Part shown: in pieces, positions 16,608 through 24,747 of the stretch
Layout of the letters: every line of letters begins with the position of its first letter
Position numbering within the stretch: position 1 is the stretch's first letter
Source of the DNA: Conexibacter woesei Iso977N
GTDB lineage: Bacteria > Actinomycetota > Thermoleophilia > Solirubrobacterales > Solirubrobacteraceae
Assembly: GCF_000424625.1 (NCBI RefSeq)
Contig: NZ_AUKG01000002.1
Coordinates: 1,178,001 to 1,242,000, forward strand
Length of the DNA: 64,000 nucleotides
Direction of reading: 5' to 3'
The notes under the pieces: model-generated
Database searches by the model: none
What the model was told of the DNA's origin: nothing
What the model saw: only the letters and a program-made list of their open reading frames with translations
Position numbers and translations under genes: made by a program

Positions 16608-17108
16608 ATGGACATCGAGGTCCTCGACACCGACATCACGACGCTGGCGGTCGACGCGATCGCCAACGCGGCGAACACGCGGCTGCTGCACGGCGGCGGC
16701 GTGGCTGGGGCGATCGCGCGGGCCGCTGGGCCTGCGCTGGATGCCGAGTCGCGCGACGCCGCTCCGATCTCGCTCGGCTCCGCGGTGGCGACCACCGCGG
16801 GGGACATGCCGTCGCGCTGGGTCATCCACGCGGCGACGATGGAGCTGGGTGGGCCGACGAGCGCCGCGATCATCCGCGACTGCACGGCGGCGACCCTGGC
16901 GTGCGCCGAGTCGCTCGGCGCGTCGTCGTTGGCGCTCGTCGCCTTCGGGACCGGTGTCGGCGGCTTCCCGCTGGCCGAGGCGGCGCGCATCGAGGCCGAG
17001 GAGGTCCGGCGCCACCTCGCGTCCGGAACGTCGTCGCTTCAGCGCGTCGTGTTCGCGGTGCGCGGGCCCGACGCGGTCGCCGCGTTCACCGACGCGCTCG
17101 CCGCATGA
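16608..17108 (+). CDS. Macro-domain protein (ADP-ribose binding/hydrolase type)
   Basis: The 166-residue protein is a single macro domain. It starts MDIEVLDTDITTLAVDAIANAANTRLLHGGGVAGAI, with the conserved N-A-A-N and GGGVAGAI loops that bind ADP-ribose, and later has FGTGVGGFPLAEAARI, the second phosphate-binding loop. MacroD-type members hydrolyse O-acetyl-ADP-ribose or remove mono-ADP-ribose. I chose ATG 16608 because the fold starts there; an upstream in-frame TTG at 16560 would add sequence that overlaps the second hairpin. The stop overlaps the acylphosphatase start. Confidence 0.92.
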   Translation: MDIEVLDTDITTLAVDAIANAANTRLLHGGGVAGAIARAAGPALDAESRDAAPISLGSAVATTAGDMPSRWVIHAATMELGGPTSAAIIRDCTAATLACAESLGASSLALVAFGTGVGGFPLAEAARIEAEEVRRHLASGTSSLQRVVFAVRGPDAVAAFTDALAA

Positions 17109-17377
17109 CCGTCGCCCGCCGTCTCATCGTGACCGGCCGCGTCCAGGGCGTCAACTTCCGTGGCTGGGCCCAATCGCACGCGGGCGCGCGCCAGGTCGAC
17201 GGCTGGGCCGAGAACCGCAACGACGGCTCCGTCGAGGTCTTCCTCCAGGGCGACGCCGACGCGGTCGCCGCCGTCGAGCGCGCGGTCGGCGAGGGCCCAT
17301 CCCACGCGCGCGTCGACGCGCTGGCCGGCGAGGACGCCGCGGTGCGCGACGACCTCGCCGGCTTCGCCCGGCGGTGA
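17105..17377 (+). CDS. acyP: Acylphosphatase
   Basis: The 90-residue protein has the signature RLIVTGRVQGVNFRGWAQ, in which the arginine of the NFR motif binds the phosphate, and GWAENRNDGSVEVFLQG, with the catalytic asparagine. It hydrolyses acyl phosphates such as acetyl phosphate or 1,3-bisphosphoglycerate. Length is typical. It overlaps the macro-domain gene (ATGA). The pair may be cotranscribed with the upstream coaD series despite the hairpins. Confidence 0.95.
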   Translation: MTVARRLIVTGRVQGVNFRGWAQSHAGARQVDGWAENRNDGSVEVFLQGDADAVAAVERAVGEGPSHARVDALAGEDAAVRDDLAGFARR

Positions 17378-17468
17378 CCGGCGCGCGAGCACGCGCAGCG
17401 TAGAACTTCTTTTCGGTAACGCTTTTGCATCGGTTTGCAGCTCAGTGCTGTGCGGTTCTTCAGCCGTG

Positions 17469-17480
17469 CTCGCCGGCGAC
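17469..17480. promoter_or_regulatory. LmbU-type palindrome upstream of the LmbU-family gene
   Basis: CTCGCCGGCGAC differs at one base from CTCGCCGGCGAG, the site I recall being reported for lincomycin regulator LmbU. It lies 58 bases before the start of an LmbU-family gene, in a 160-base intergenic region whose first half (17400-17450) is clearly more AT-rich than its surroundings. GC-rich cores like CGCCGGCG occur often in this DNA, so chance is a real alternative. Confidence 0.45.
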
Positions 17481-17537
17481 GGCGCGCCGGATATCGTCGG
17501 CGTCGGCAATACCGTGCGACTGTGAGGCCGGAACCCG

Positions 17538-18203
17538 ATGGCATCCACCGACGGGTTGCAGGTCACCCGGGACGAGCGGCAGACGGACGGTGACGGAGGG
17601 GCGTCGTGCCTCCCGAAGCGGCGGCCGATCAGGCCGACCAACACCGGCATGCGCTTCGACCCGTTGCTGCCGTTCGAGTCGTGGAGCGCGATCGGGGCGA
17701 AGATCGGGGCGCACGCGAACGCCAGCGCCTGGTGGCTCGGCGACTGGATCGCCTTCGGTCGCGTGAAGTACGGGCGGCGCTACAAGGAGGCGCTCAGCGT
17801 GACCGGGCTGGACTACCAGACCCTGCGCAACTACGCGGCCGTCGCCCGGCGCTTCGAGCCGTCTCGCCGCCGAGCGGACCTCAGCTTCCAGCACCATGCC
17901 GAGCTCTCGGCGCTGCCCGACGAGCTCCAGGACCGCTGGCTCGCCGCGGCGGTCGCCGGCGGCTGGTCGAAGGCCGAGCTCCGCCGTCGCGTGCGTGAGG
18001 CCGTCGCGCCCACGGCCCGATGCGACGCGCCACGGACGATCCGCCTCTCCGTCCCCGCGAGCCGGGAACAGCGGTGGCGCGACGCGGCCGAGCAGACGCG
18101 CAGCGACTTCGCCGCCTGGGCGGCGAAGATCCTCGACGACGCGGCAGGCGCCGTCCTCGACGAGAGCGGGCCCGGCGAGGAGCCCGGTCGCGTCGTGCTC
18201 TGA
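17538..18203 (+). CDS. LmbU-family transcriptional regulator
   Basis: The 221-residue protein matches the LmbU pattern: LPFESWSAIGAKIGAHANASAWWLGDWIAFG, then the LDYQTLRNYAAVARRFEPSRRR segment, LSFQHHAELSALP and GWSKAELRRRVREA. LmbU activates lincomycin synthesis in Streptomyces and homologues sit in many actinobacterial biosynthetic clusters. A second domain follows at about 155-205 (TIRLSVPASREQRWRDAAEQT). ATG 17538 is the first start; the family core begins near residue 37, so ATG 17649 is a shorter option. It stands just before a seven-gene redox cluster on the same strand and is its likely regulator. Confidence 0.86.
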   Translation: MASTDGLQVTRDERQTDGDGGASCLPKRRPIRPTNTGMRFDPLLPFESWSAIGAKIGAHANASAWWLGDWIAFGRVKYGRRYKEALSVTGLDYQTLRNYAAVARRFEPSRRRADLSFQHHAELSALPDELQDRWLAAAVAGGWSKAELRRRVREAVAPTARCDAPRTIRLSVPASREQRWRDAAEQTRSDFAAWAAKILDDAAGAVLDESGPGEEPGRVVL

Positions 18204-18216
18204 GGGGTCGCTCGAC

Positions 18217-18232
18217 GTCCCGCCGGCGGGAC
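18217..18232. promoter_or_regulatory. Perfect 16-base palindrome before the redox operon
   Basis: GTCCCGCCGGCGGGAC is perfectly symmetric and lies between the LmbU-family gene and the operon. Its centre CGCCGGCG is the same as in the palindrome upstream of the LmbU-family gene. It could be a second operator or a terminator stem without a T-run. Confidence 0.5.
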
Positions 18233-18299
18233 ACGCGATGGCTCCGGAGGCGCTGCGCGCCAACGTTGCGGCCTTCGACGCGTGACCCGCGCAGAATCC

Positions 18300-18329
18300 T
18301 TGACCGTCCGAATCGGCCCGGTCTAGCTT
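18300..18329 (+). promoter_or_regulatory. Promoter of the redox operon
   Basis: TTGACC (18300-18305) and TAGCTT (18324-18329) are 18 bases apart. The -10 box ends eight bases before GTG 18338, and there is no ribosome-binding site between them, so translation of the first gene is predicted to be leaderless. Confidence 0.55.
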
Positions 18330-18337
18330 GATCCGCC

Positions 18338-18949
18338 GTGCCGGCCCAGCTCCGTCCCACCGGGATCCCCGCCTCTGGCGTCTCAGACGACCGCAACGTC
18401 GCGGGCGACGCCGTCGCCCTGACCGTGTTCAGCACCGTCCGGCGCTGGGGCCTGCTCGAGCTCCCGCTGTTCTTCCTCGTCCTGCGCAAGGCCCCCAGGT
18501 CGCTGACGACGCTCAGGCGGCTGTCGTTCATCCAGTCCGCGCGGTGGTCGCTGCTGCGCGAGATCCCCTACAACGGGCCCCCGCAGCCGCGCGTCACGCT
18601 CCGCCATCCGCACCTGTACTTCGAGAGCAACTTCAACGGTGGCTGGGAGGAGTACATCGACGCGTTCTCGTTCCTGCTCACCACGGGGATGTTCGGCTTC
18701 TGGGGGAGCTCCTACGGCTTCCCATGGGCGCTGCCCTCGGCGCCGTTCAAGGCCTACATCCGCGAGCACGCGTACACCGCCAGCCACTACTACTCCGCCT
18801 ATCCGGAGGCCACGGCCACCATCGTCCAGCAGGCCCTGGAGCTCGAACCCAAGGTCAGGGCGCTGTGCGACCAGGCACCCGACCTGTCGCCCGCGGAGTT
18901 CGCGGTCGCGTGGCGCCGGACCCTCAACGAGGTCCAGCAGTGCCTCTGA
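18338..18949 (+). CDS. Protein of unknown function, paralogue of the next gene
   Basis: I do not recognise this 203-residue protein. A hydrophobic stretch at about 40-50 (LLELPLFFLVLRK) is short for a membrane anchor. The part at about 85-175 (LYFESNFNGGWEEYIDAFSF, FWGSSYGFP, FKAYIREHAYTASHYYSAYPEA) runs parallel to the next gene's LLFSATLDGELDSYLDALC, VWGACIGAPG, LKAYLKHNQIDTGLFFCAYPDA. The two are therefore probably paralogues with an alpha/beta fold. The GTG 18338 start suits the promoter. It is the first gene of the operon and overlaps the next gene by ten bases. Confidence 0.75.
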   Translation: MPAQLRPTGIPASGVSDDRNVAGDAVALTVFSTVRRWGLLELPLFFLVLRKAPRSLTTLRRLSFIQSARWSLLREIPYNGPPQPRVTLRHPHLYFESNFNGGWEEYIDAFSFLLTTGMFGFWGSSYGFPWALPSAPFKAYIREHAYTASHYYSAYPEATATIVQQALELEPKVRALCDQAPDLSPAEFAVAWRRTLNEVQQCL

Positions 18950-19482
18950 CGGCCAACACCCTCGGTCAGGTCTACGCGCTCACGGTCCTGACGCCGATCG
19001 CGCCGCACGCCGAGGACGCCCTCCGCGCCACGCTCGCGCGGTTCGAGCACGAGGGCAGCCCGTTCGGCGACCTCGGCCGCACGCATTTCGCACGCTGGGT
19101 CGTGATCGAGGACTTCGTCAACGACCCGTCGCAGCCGACCGAGGACCATCTCGCCTGCCACTACCTCCTGTTCAGCGCAACGCTGGACGGCGAGCTCGAC
19201 TCCTACCTCGACGCGCTCTGCGCCAAGGACTGGGCGGCGGAGGTGTGGGGCGCGTGCATCGGCGCGCCCGGTCCGTCCCAGAGGGCAGCGCTCAAGGCCT
19301 ACCTGAAGCACAACCAGATCGACACCGGGCTCTTCTTCTGCGCCTATCCCGACGCGCGGGTCGAGCATGTCCTGCGGGCACTGGAGCTGCGCCGGTCGTT
19401 CGTCGACTTCGTCGTGGACGCGCAGGCGCTCGAGCCGGAGGCCTTGGCCGCGGCGTTCCGCACGAGGTTCTGCGGGTCATGA
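18940..19482 (+). CDS. Protein of unknown function, possibly ferredoxin-like fold
   Basis: The 180-residue protein starts at GTG 18940 inside the end of the previous gene. It begins VYALTVLTPIAPHAEDALRATLARF, which reads as a beta-alpha unit of a ferredoxin-like domain, followed by THFARWVVIEDF. The second half matches the previous gene (see there). DyP peroxidases also consist of ferredoxin-like domains, so a distant relation to the next gene is conceivable, but no haem ligand motif is seen. Its stop overlaps the DyP start (ATGA), which implies tight coupling of expression. Confidence 0.75.
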   Translation: MPLTANTLGQVYALTVLTPIAPHAEDALRATLARFEHEGSPFGDLGRTHFARWVVIEDFVNDPSQPTEDHLACHYLLFSATLDGELDSYLDALCAKDWAAEVWGACIGAPGPSQRAALKAYLKHNQIDTGLFFCAYPDARVEHVLRALELRRSFVDFVVDAQALEPEALAAAFRTRFCGS

Positions 19483-20882
19483 CGTCGCGCCTCGACTACG
19501 CCGATCTCCAGGGCGACATCCTGCGCGCGCACGGGAACTCGTACGACCGCACGTCCTACGTCTTCGTGGAGCTCCCCGACCCGGGCGCCGGCCGTGCGTG
19601 GCTCAGCCACCTGATCCCGAGGGTGACGAGCGCGGCATGGCGCGGGGCCGAGGGGCCGGACACCGCGCTCAACGTGGCGTTCACCGCCGCGGGACTCACG
19701 GCCCTCGGGGTCCCCGAGCGGGTGCTCGAGACGTGCTCGGAGGAGTTCCTCCAGGGCATGGCGGCCAGAGCCCGCGAGCTGGGCGACGCCGGGCCGAGCG
19801 CCCCGGAGAGGTGGGAGCAGGGCCTCGGCACCGGGGAGGCCCACGTCCTGGTGACCGTCAACGCCAAGGGCGAGCAGGCGCTCACGGCAGCGCTCGAGGA
19901 GCTGATGGCGGGGATCGCCGACCACGGGCTCGCGATCGGCCACCAGCACGACGCGCAGCTGCTCGCAGGCGCCCGCGAGCACTTCGGCTTCGCCGACGGT
20001 GGCGCTCAGCCGGCGATCGAGGACGTCAACGAGGACCAGAAGAACGGCGGCGGCACGCCCGACAGGAAGGGCGGATGGCGCGCGCTGGCGCTCGGCGAGT
20101 TCGTCCTCGGCTTCGAGGACGAGGAGTCGCGCTCGGCGCCCAGGTGGCGCCCGCGACCGATGCCGAGCGCGCCGGCGGATCCGCTCGGCCGCCACGGCAC
20201 GTACATGGTCTGGCGCAAGCTCTACCAGGACGTCGCGCTGTTCCGGCGCACGCTGCGCGATGCCGCCGAGCGCTACCACGCCGGCGACGAGGAGCTGCTG
20301 GCGGCCAAGGTCGTCGGGCGCTGGCGGGACGGCAGCCCGCTGGTCACCGCGCCGGCACGGCCCCAGCCCGGCTTCGATCCCGCGGCTCCCGGCGCCAACG
20401 ACTTCCGCTACGGCGATGACCCTCTAGGCCTTGCGTGCCCGCTCGGCGCGCACATCCGGCGCTCCAACCCACGCGATGCGCTCGACCCGGAGCCCGGGCC
20501 GGACGGCGGCGACGGCAAGCTCACGTTCCGCCATCGGATCATCCGCCGCGGGATGCCCTACGGGGCGCCGCTGCCGCCGGGCGTCCTGGAGGACGACGAG
20601 CAGGACCGCGGCCTCGTCTTCGTCTGCTTCAACGCGAGCATCTCGCGCCAGTTCGAGAGCATCCAGCGGCAGTGGCTGAACGACGGCAACGTGTTCCACG
20701 TCGGTCACGACTCCGACTTCCTGCTCGGGGCCAACGAACGGCTCGGCAAGATGACGGTCCAGGGCGATCCGCCCTTCCTGCTCGAGCCGCAGGCGCCGTT
20801 CGTCGTCACGCGTGGCGGCGAGTACCTCTTCGTGCCGGGGATCACGGGACTGGCGGCGATCGCCGATGGCGTCACCGGCTAG
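19479..20882 (+). CDS. DyP-type haem peroxidase
   Basis: The 467-residue protein has the family start LDYADLQGDILRAHG, the GxxDG motif as G170-F-A-D173-G174 (the aspartate assists peroxide cleavage), and a CPLGAHIRRSNPRD segment with the proximal haem histidine H325 followed by the distal-side arginine region. No twin-arginine signal is seen, so it is likely cytoplasmic, unlike secreted dye-decolouring members. It has an insertion of about 30 charged residues around 185-230. The ATG overlaps the previous stop, and the following P450 gene starts 17 bases before this stop. A partner of the P450 in oxidising a hydrophobic compound is inference. Confidence 0.93.
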   Translation: MTSRLDYADLQGDILRAHGNSYDRTSYVFVELPDPGAGRAWLSHLIPRVTSAAWRGAEGPDTALNVAFTAAGLTALGVPERVLETCSEEFLQGMAARARELGDAGPSAPERWEQGLGTGEAHVLVTVNAKGEQALTAALEELMAGIADHGLAIGHQHDAQLLAGAREHFGFADGGAQPAIEDVNEDQKNGGGTPDRKGGWRALALGEFVLGFEDEESRSAPRWRPRPMPSAPADPLGRHGTYMVWRKLYQDVALFRRTLRDAAERYHAGDEELLAAKVVGRWRDGSPLVTAPARPQPGFDPAAPGANDFRYGDDPLGLACPLGAHIRRSNPRDALDPEPGPDGGDGKLTFRHRIIRRGMPYGAPLPPGVLEDDEQDRGLVFVCFNASISRQFESIQRQWLNDGNVFHVGHDSDFLLGANERLGKMTVQGDPPFLLEPQAPFVVTRGGEYLFVPGITGLAAIADGVTG

Positions 20883-22074
20883 CGGCATCCTCCAGACGGT
20901 CACCGATCACCTGCGCCCGGTGCTCACCGTGCTGCGCCGGGTGCGCCCGATCGTCGTCGTCGGCAACAACGCGATGGTCACGCGCGCCGATGACGTGCGC
21001 GCCGTCCTGGGCGACCACGAGCACTTCACGGTCTCGCACTACGCGCCGAAGATGGCGGCGGCCAGCGGCCCGTTCATCCTCGGGCTCGACGACACCGAGC
21101 TCTACCGCCGCGACCACGCGGCCCTGCGCGCCGCCATCCGCGCCGAGGACGTGCCCGCGCTCGCCGACGCGACGCTTGCTGCCGCCCGGGAGCGCGTTGC
21201 CGCAGCCGGCTCCCGCATCGACGTCGTCTCGCAGCTCGCCGATCCCGTGATCGACGGCGTGATCGCGGCCTACTTCGGGACGCCGGGGCCCGACACGCCG
21301 ACGCAGCTGCGCTGGGCGCGCGACATCTTCCAGGACGTCTTCCTCAACGTCGGCAACGGCGCGGTCGTCCACGACCGCGCGCTCGCGGCGGCGAGCGAGA
21401 TGCGCGAGCACCTCGACCGGCTGATCGCCGAGCGGCGGGCGCAGATCGAGGCGGGCGAGGACGTCGCCGACGACGTGCTGACCCGGCTGCTGCGGACGCC
21501 GCCCGAGGACGGCGGTTTGCACGACATCGCCATCCGCCACAACTTCCTCGGGTTGATCGCCGGCTGGATCCCGACCGTCTCCAAGGCCTTCGCCATGGTC
21601 GTCGAGGAGCTGCTGCGCCGTCCGCGTGAGCTGGCCGGGGCGCAGCGCGCCGCGCGCGACGGCGACCACGAGCTCGTCGCCGCCTACGTGTTCGAGGCGC
21701 TGCGCTTCCGCCCCCAGACGTGGGCGCTGCTGCGGATCTGCGGGACCGAGCAGGTCATCGCGCCGGGGACCCGCCGGGCGACCAGGATCCGCGCGGGCGC
21801 GCGCGTGCTCGTCGCGACGCAGTCGGCGATGTTCGACCCGCGTGCGGTCGAGGCGCCGGGGCAGTTCCGCGTCGACCGCCCCTGGAGCACCTACCTGCAT
21901 TTCGGCGACGGCCTCCACACCTGCTTCGGCCTGCAGATCAACCGTGTCCATCTGCCCGCCCTCGCGACCGCGCTCCTCGAGGGCGCGCCGATCGCGCGGC
22001 TGCCCGGGGCCTCCGGGCGCCTGCGCACCGAGGGTCCCTACCCAACCGCCCTGGGCGTCGCCCTGAGGCCCTGA
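20866..22074 (+). CDS. Cytochrome P450-like protein with atypical I-helix
   Basis: The 402-residue protein has the cysteine haem loop HFGDGLHTCFGLQINR (C353) and ExxR as E277-A-L-R280. The I-helix reads GLIAGWIPTVSKA (229-241): where monooxygenases have an acid before the conserved threonine, it has P236-T237. This weakens the case for ordinary O2 activation and suggests peroxide or hydroperoxide chemistry, as in peroxygenase or CYP74-like enzymes. No ferredoxin or reductase gene lies nearby, which fits. ATG 20866 overlaps the DyP gene by 17 bases. Confidence 0.9.
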   Translation: MASPASGILQTVTDHLRPVLTVLRRVRPIVVVGNNAMVTRADDVRAVLGDHEHFTVSHYAPKMAAASGPFILGLDDTELYRRDHAALRAAIRAEDVPALADATLAAARERVAAAGSRIDVVSQLADPVIDGVIAAYFGTPGPDTPTQLRWARDIFQDVFLNVGNGAVVHDRALAAASEMREHLDRLIAERRAQIEAGEDVADDVLTRLLRTPPEDGGLHDIAIRHNFLGLIAGWIPTVSKAFAMVVEELLRRPRELAGAQRAARDGDHELVAAYVFEALRFRPQTWALLRICGTEQVIAPGTRRATRIRAGARVLVATQSAMFDPRAVEAPGQFRVDRPWSTYLHFGDGLHTCFGLQINRVHLPALATALLEGAPIARLPGASGRLRTEGPYPTALGVALRP

Positions 22075-22102
22075 CCGTCCGCCGTACGGAGAAGAGACGC
22101 CC

Positions 22103-22915
22103 ATGCCGGTCCCGACCCTGATCACGTTCCCGCCGAGTCTCGACAGCGAGTTCAGCCGCTTCCTGCTGACCCACTACGGCATCGAGCGCCACGAGGAGCG
22201 CCACGTGATCTTCATCTCTTCGGCCATCACGCTGGTGCGCGCCCGGACCGTTCGCTTCCCCGTGCTGTTCGACCACACGCTGCGCTTGAACACGGTCCAC
22301 AAGCTGATCGACCACTTCGAGCCGCTCGCGGTCCCCGAGCGGCGGCTCGTGCCGCCCGGCACCGACCTCACGGCGCTGCGCGCGGACTGGAAGCTCTTCC
22401 ACAGCGACCTCAACACCGCGACGACGGTGCTCGCGTACTACCACCTGCTCCCGCACCGGCAGATCATGGTCGAGCCCCTGAGCCAGGGCGCCCCGCCCAT
22501 GGAGGTCCGAGCCGTCGAGCGCGGCTACCCGGTGTTCAAGCTGCTGCTCAGCGCGCTGCTGCGCCTCAGCCCGTCGCGCGCGGAGACGATGCTGACGACG
22601 ATCCGCTCCTGCCTGCAGCGGGTCGACGATCGCCTCGCCGACGGGCGCCGGTACCTGCTCGGCGACCGCTTCACGCTCTCGGACATGGCGTTCGCGATCG
22701 CCTCCGCCCCGATCGTGTGGCCCGACCAGTACGGCGGCGCGGTCCCGGCGCTGGCCGACACGCCGCCGGGGCTGCAAGCGGTGGTCCGCGAGTGCCGTGC
22801 ACGCCCGGCGGGCGAGCTGGCGCTGCGGATCTACCGCGACCACCGGAACGCCGCCCCGGCCGCCTCACCCCAACCAGCCGCGAGCACGGAATCGAGGTCC
22901 CATGGCCTTCACTGA
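22103..22915 (+). CDS. Glutathione S-transferase-like protein
   Basis: The 270-residue protein starts with a thioredoxin-like half: LITFPPSLDSEFSRFLLTHYGIERHEERHVI and the cis-proline region RFPVLFD. A helical half ends with DDRLADGRRYLLGDRFTLSDMAFAIASAPIVWP, the usual GST C-terminal motif. The first-half catalytic Ser/Cys/Tyr is not certain; S13 or S18 is possible. It lies 28 bases after the P450 gene with a GGAGAAGAG ribosome-binding site. It could conjugate or isomerise the product of the upstream oxidations (inference). Its last codons overlap the next gene. Confidence 0.82.
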   Translation: MPVPTLITFPPSLDSEFSRFLLTHYGIERHEERHVIFISSAITLVRARTVRFPVLFDHTLRLNTVHKLIDHFEPLAVPERRLVPPGTDLTALRADWKLFHSDLNTATTVLAYYHLLPHRQIMVEPLSQGAPPMEVRAVERGYPVFKLLLSALLRLSPSRAETMLTTIRSCLQRVDDRLADGRRYLLGDRFTLSDMAFAIASAPIVWPDQYGGAVPALADTPPGLQAVVRECRARPAGELALRIYRDHRNAAPAASPQPAASTESRSHGLH

Positions 22916-24746
22916 CAGCTGCGACGTCTTCCTCGACGTGCACGAGGCGGCGCTCAACCGCGTCGTCCGGCATCTCCGGCGCCAGCGCCCGTCCACGTTC
23001 AACATCGGCAGCCCGGCCCTCGTCGCGAACCCGGGCCGGGCCTGCGCGAAGATCGACGCCCATCCCGTCGTGCTCGCGCGCGGCAACCCGCTGATCGGCC
23101 TCGGCCCCGACCTTCCGGTCGCCGGCACGAGCTTCCTGGTGGAGTACGTCATCCAGCTCGCCGCGCTGGAGGTCGACGTGAGCCAGGGCAACGTCTTCGC
23201 CCTGCCGCCCGAGCTCACGCCGCTCGCCGACCAGAGCATCGGCGCGCACGCTCGGATCTGCGCCGGGCTCGGCTGCCCGCCGAAGGAGCTCCTGGGCATC
23301 GTCAACGAACGCGGCGCCGCGGTGCGCGACCAGATGATGGCGGCGCAGGCGCGCGAGGTGCGGCGTCCGCCGCGTCCGCCGCGCAGGGTGGAGCTGCCCT
23401 TCCGCGAGCTCGAGTGCTTCTGCCTCGACTTCTTCCTGACCGGCGGGGCGCAGTTCGCGGGGCCGTCGGGCGACGAGCACCTGGTCGGGCAGCTGCACGG
23501 CATCGAGATCGTCGACCTGACGCCCACCGGGCTCGAGGACGCCATCGAGTGCTACGCGAGCCTCGTCGTCCGCCTCGGGCTGCTGCCGAGGCTGCGCGTC
23601 CCGCTCATCCGCGCGGTGGCCGGGATCGCGAGGGTCGGGACGCTCACCGTCGAGCCGACGCCGGCGCCGAAGGTGCCGCACAACCCCGCGCTCGAGGACG
23701 ACCAGATCAAGGTGTTCCTCGACGTCGCCGTCACGCCGCCGCCACCGCCGTCGGGCGGTGGGGGAGGCGGTGGTGGTGGAAGCGCGCCGCCGCCCGCGCC
23801 CGGCGTGCCGCGCCCGCGGACGCGGACGGGCCCGCTCGACGCCGTCGCGGCGCTGTCCGAGCGCACCGCGACGGCGCTGTTCGCCGGCGTGCGCGACAAC
23901 TTCGGCTTCGACGAGAACGGCAGCAAGAGCTTCGGGCCGTTCGTCCTGAGCTACGGCGCCGCCGGGCACCTCGAGAACGGCACGCTCGACTTCCGCCCCG
24001 ACGGGTCGATCTCGATCAGCGAGCTGGACCTCAAGTTCACCAAGTTGCGGGCGTGCTTCGGCATCGACATCCCGGAGATCTGCGTCGGCGGGTTCTGCCT
24101 GATCCCGATCCCGTTCGACGGCTGCCTCGTGCGTGCCCCGAAGATCTGCCTGTTCGACGACGACCCGGACCTCGAGTTCTGCCTCGACATCGCGCCGTTC
24201 GTCCGGCTCGAGCTCTCGGCAGCGGTCCGCCCGGTCGTGAAGTACAGCGTCAACCCGAGGCGGACGGCCGGGATGGACGACTGGGACGCGCACGACGCCG
24301 GCGTCCCCAACCACTGGCAGATCTACATCGACCCGCTCACGATCGACGTCGATCTGTTCGACATCGCGGACATCGTCGGCGACCTGCTCGACGACGCGAT
24401 CGACGCGGCGCTCGACACCATCCTGGGCCCCCTGCCCGATTGGGCGAAGGACCTCATCAAGGCGATCCTTGGACCACTCGTCGACCTGGTCCGCGACATC
24501 CTCGACTTCGGCGACGACTTCAGCGAGTGGCTCGCGGATCAGCTCGGCTTCAGCCTCGGCTTCCTCAACACGATCCTGACGCTGCTCAGCGACTACCTGG
24601 CCTCGAGGGCCCCGTTCGAGCTCGCCGACCCGGTCGAGGCGCTGCCCGCGAGCGGCGGGCTCATCCCCGTGCTCATCCCGATCGAGTTCCTCGGCGTCCG
24701 CGTGACCGGCGACGAGCTCGTCGTCGAAGCCGACCTAGGAGACTGA
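22902..24746 (+). CDS. Large two-lobed protein of unknown function with glycine linker
   Basis: I do not recognise this 614-residue protein. There is no signal peptide. An N-terminal lobe (about 1-280; DVFLDVHEAALNRVVRHLRRQRP) and a C-terminal lobe (about 305-614; LSERTATALFAGVRDNFGF) both start with an amphipathic helix followed by alternating, beta-like sequence. A Pro-rich stretch and nine consecutive glycines join them (about 280-300). The C-terminal lobe holds several cysteines and long amphipathic helices (DIVGDLLDDAIDAALDTIL, LIKAILGPLVDLVRDIL). A lipid- or hydrophobe-binding role is conceivable but unproven. ATG 22902 is preceded by GAGGTCC and overlaps the GST-like gene. Confidence 0.75.
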   Translation: MAFTDSCDVFLDVHEAALNRVVRHLRRQRPSTFNIGSPALVANPGRACAKIDAHPVVLARGNPLIGLGPDLPVAGTSFLVEYVIQLAALEVDVSQGNVFALPPELTPLADQSIGAHARICAGLGCPPKELLGIVNERGAAVRDQMMAAQAREVRRPPRPPRRVELPFRELECFCLDFFLTGGAQFAGPSGDEHLVGQLHGIEIVDLTPTGLEDAIECYASLVVRLGLLPRLRVPLIRAVAGIARVGTLTVEPTPAPKVPHNPALEDDQIKVFLDVAVTPPPPPSGGGGGGGGGSAPPPAPGVPRPRTRTGPLDAVAALSERTATALFAGVRDNFGFDENGSKSFGPFVLSYGAAGHLENGTLDFRPDGSISISELDLKFTKLRACFGIDIPEICVGGFCLIPIPFDGCLVRAPKICLFDDDPDLEFCLDIAPFVRLELSAAVRPVVKYSVNPRRTAGMDDWDAHDAGVPNHWQIYIDPLTIDVDLFDIADIVGDLLDDAIDAALDTILGPLPDWAKDLIKAILGPLVDLVRDILDFGDDFSEWLADQLGFSLGFLNTILTLLSDYLASRAPFELADPVEALPASGGLIPVLIPIEFLGVRVTGDELVVEADLGD

Positions 24747-24747
24747 C

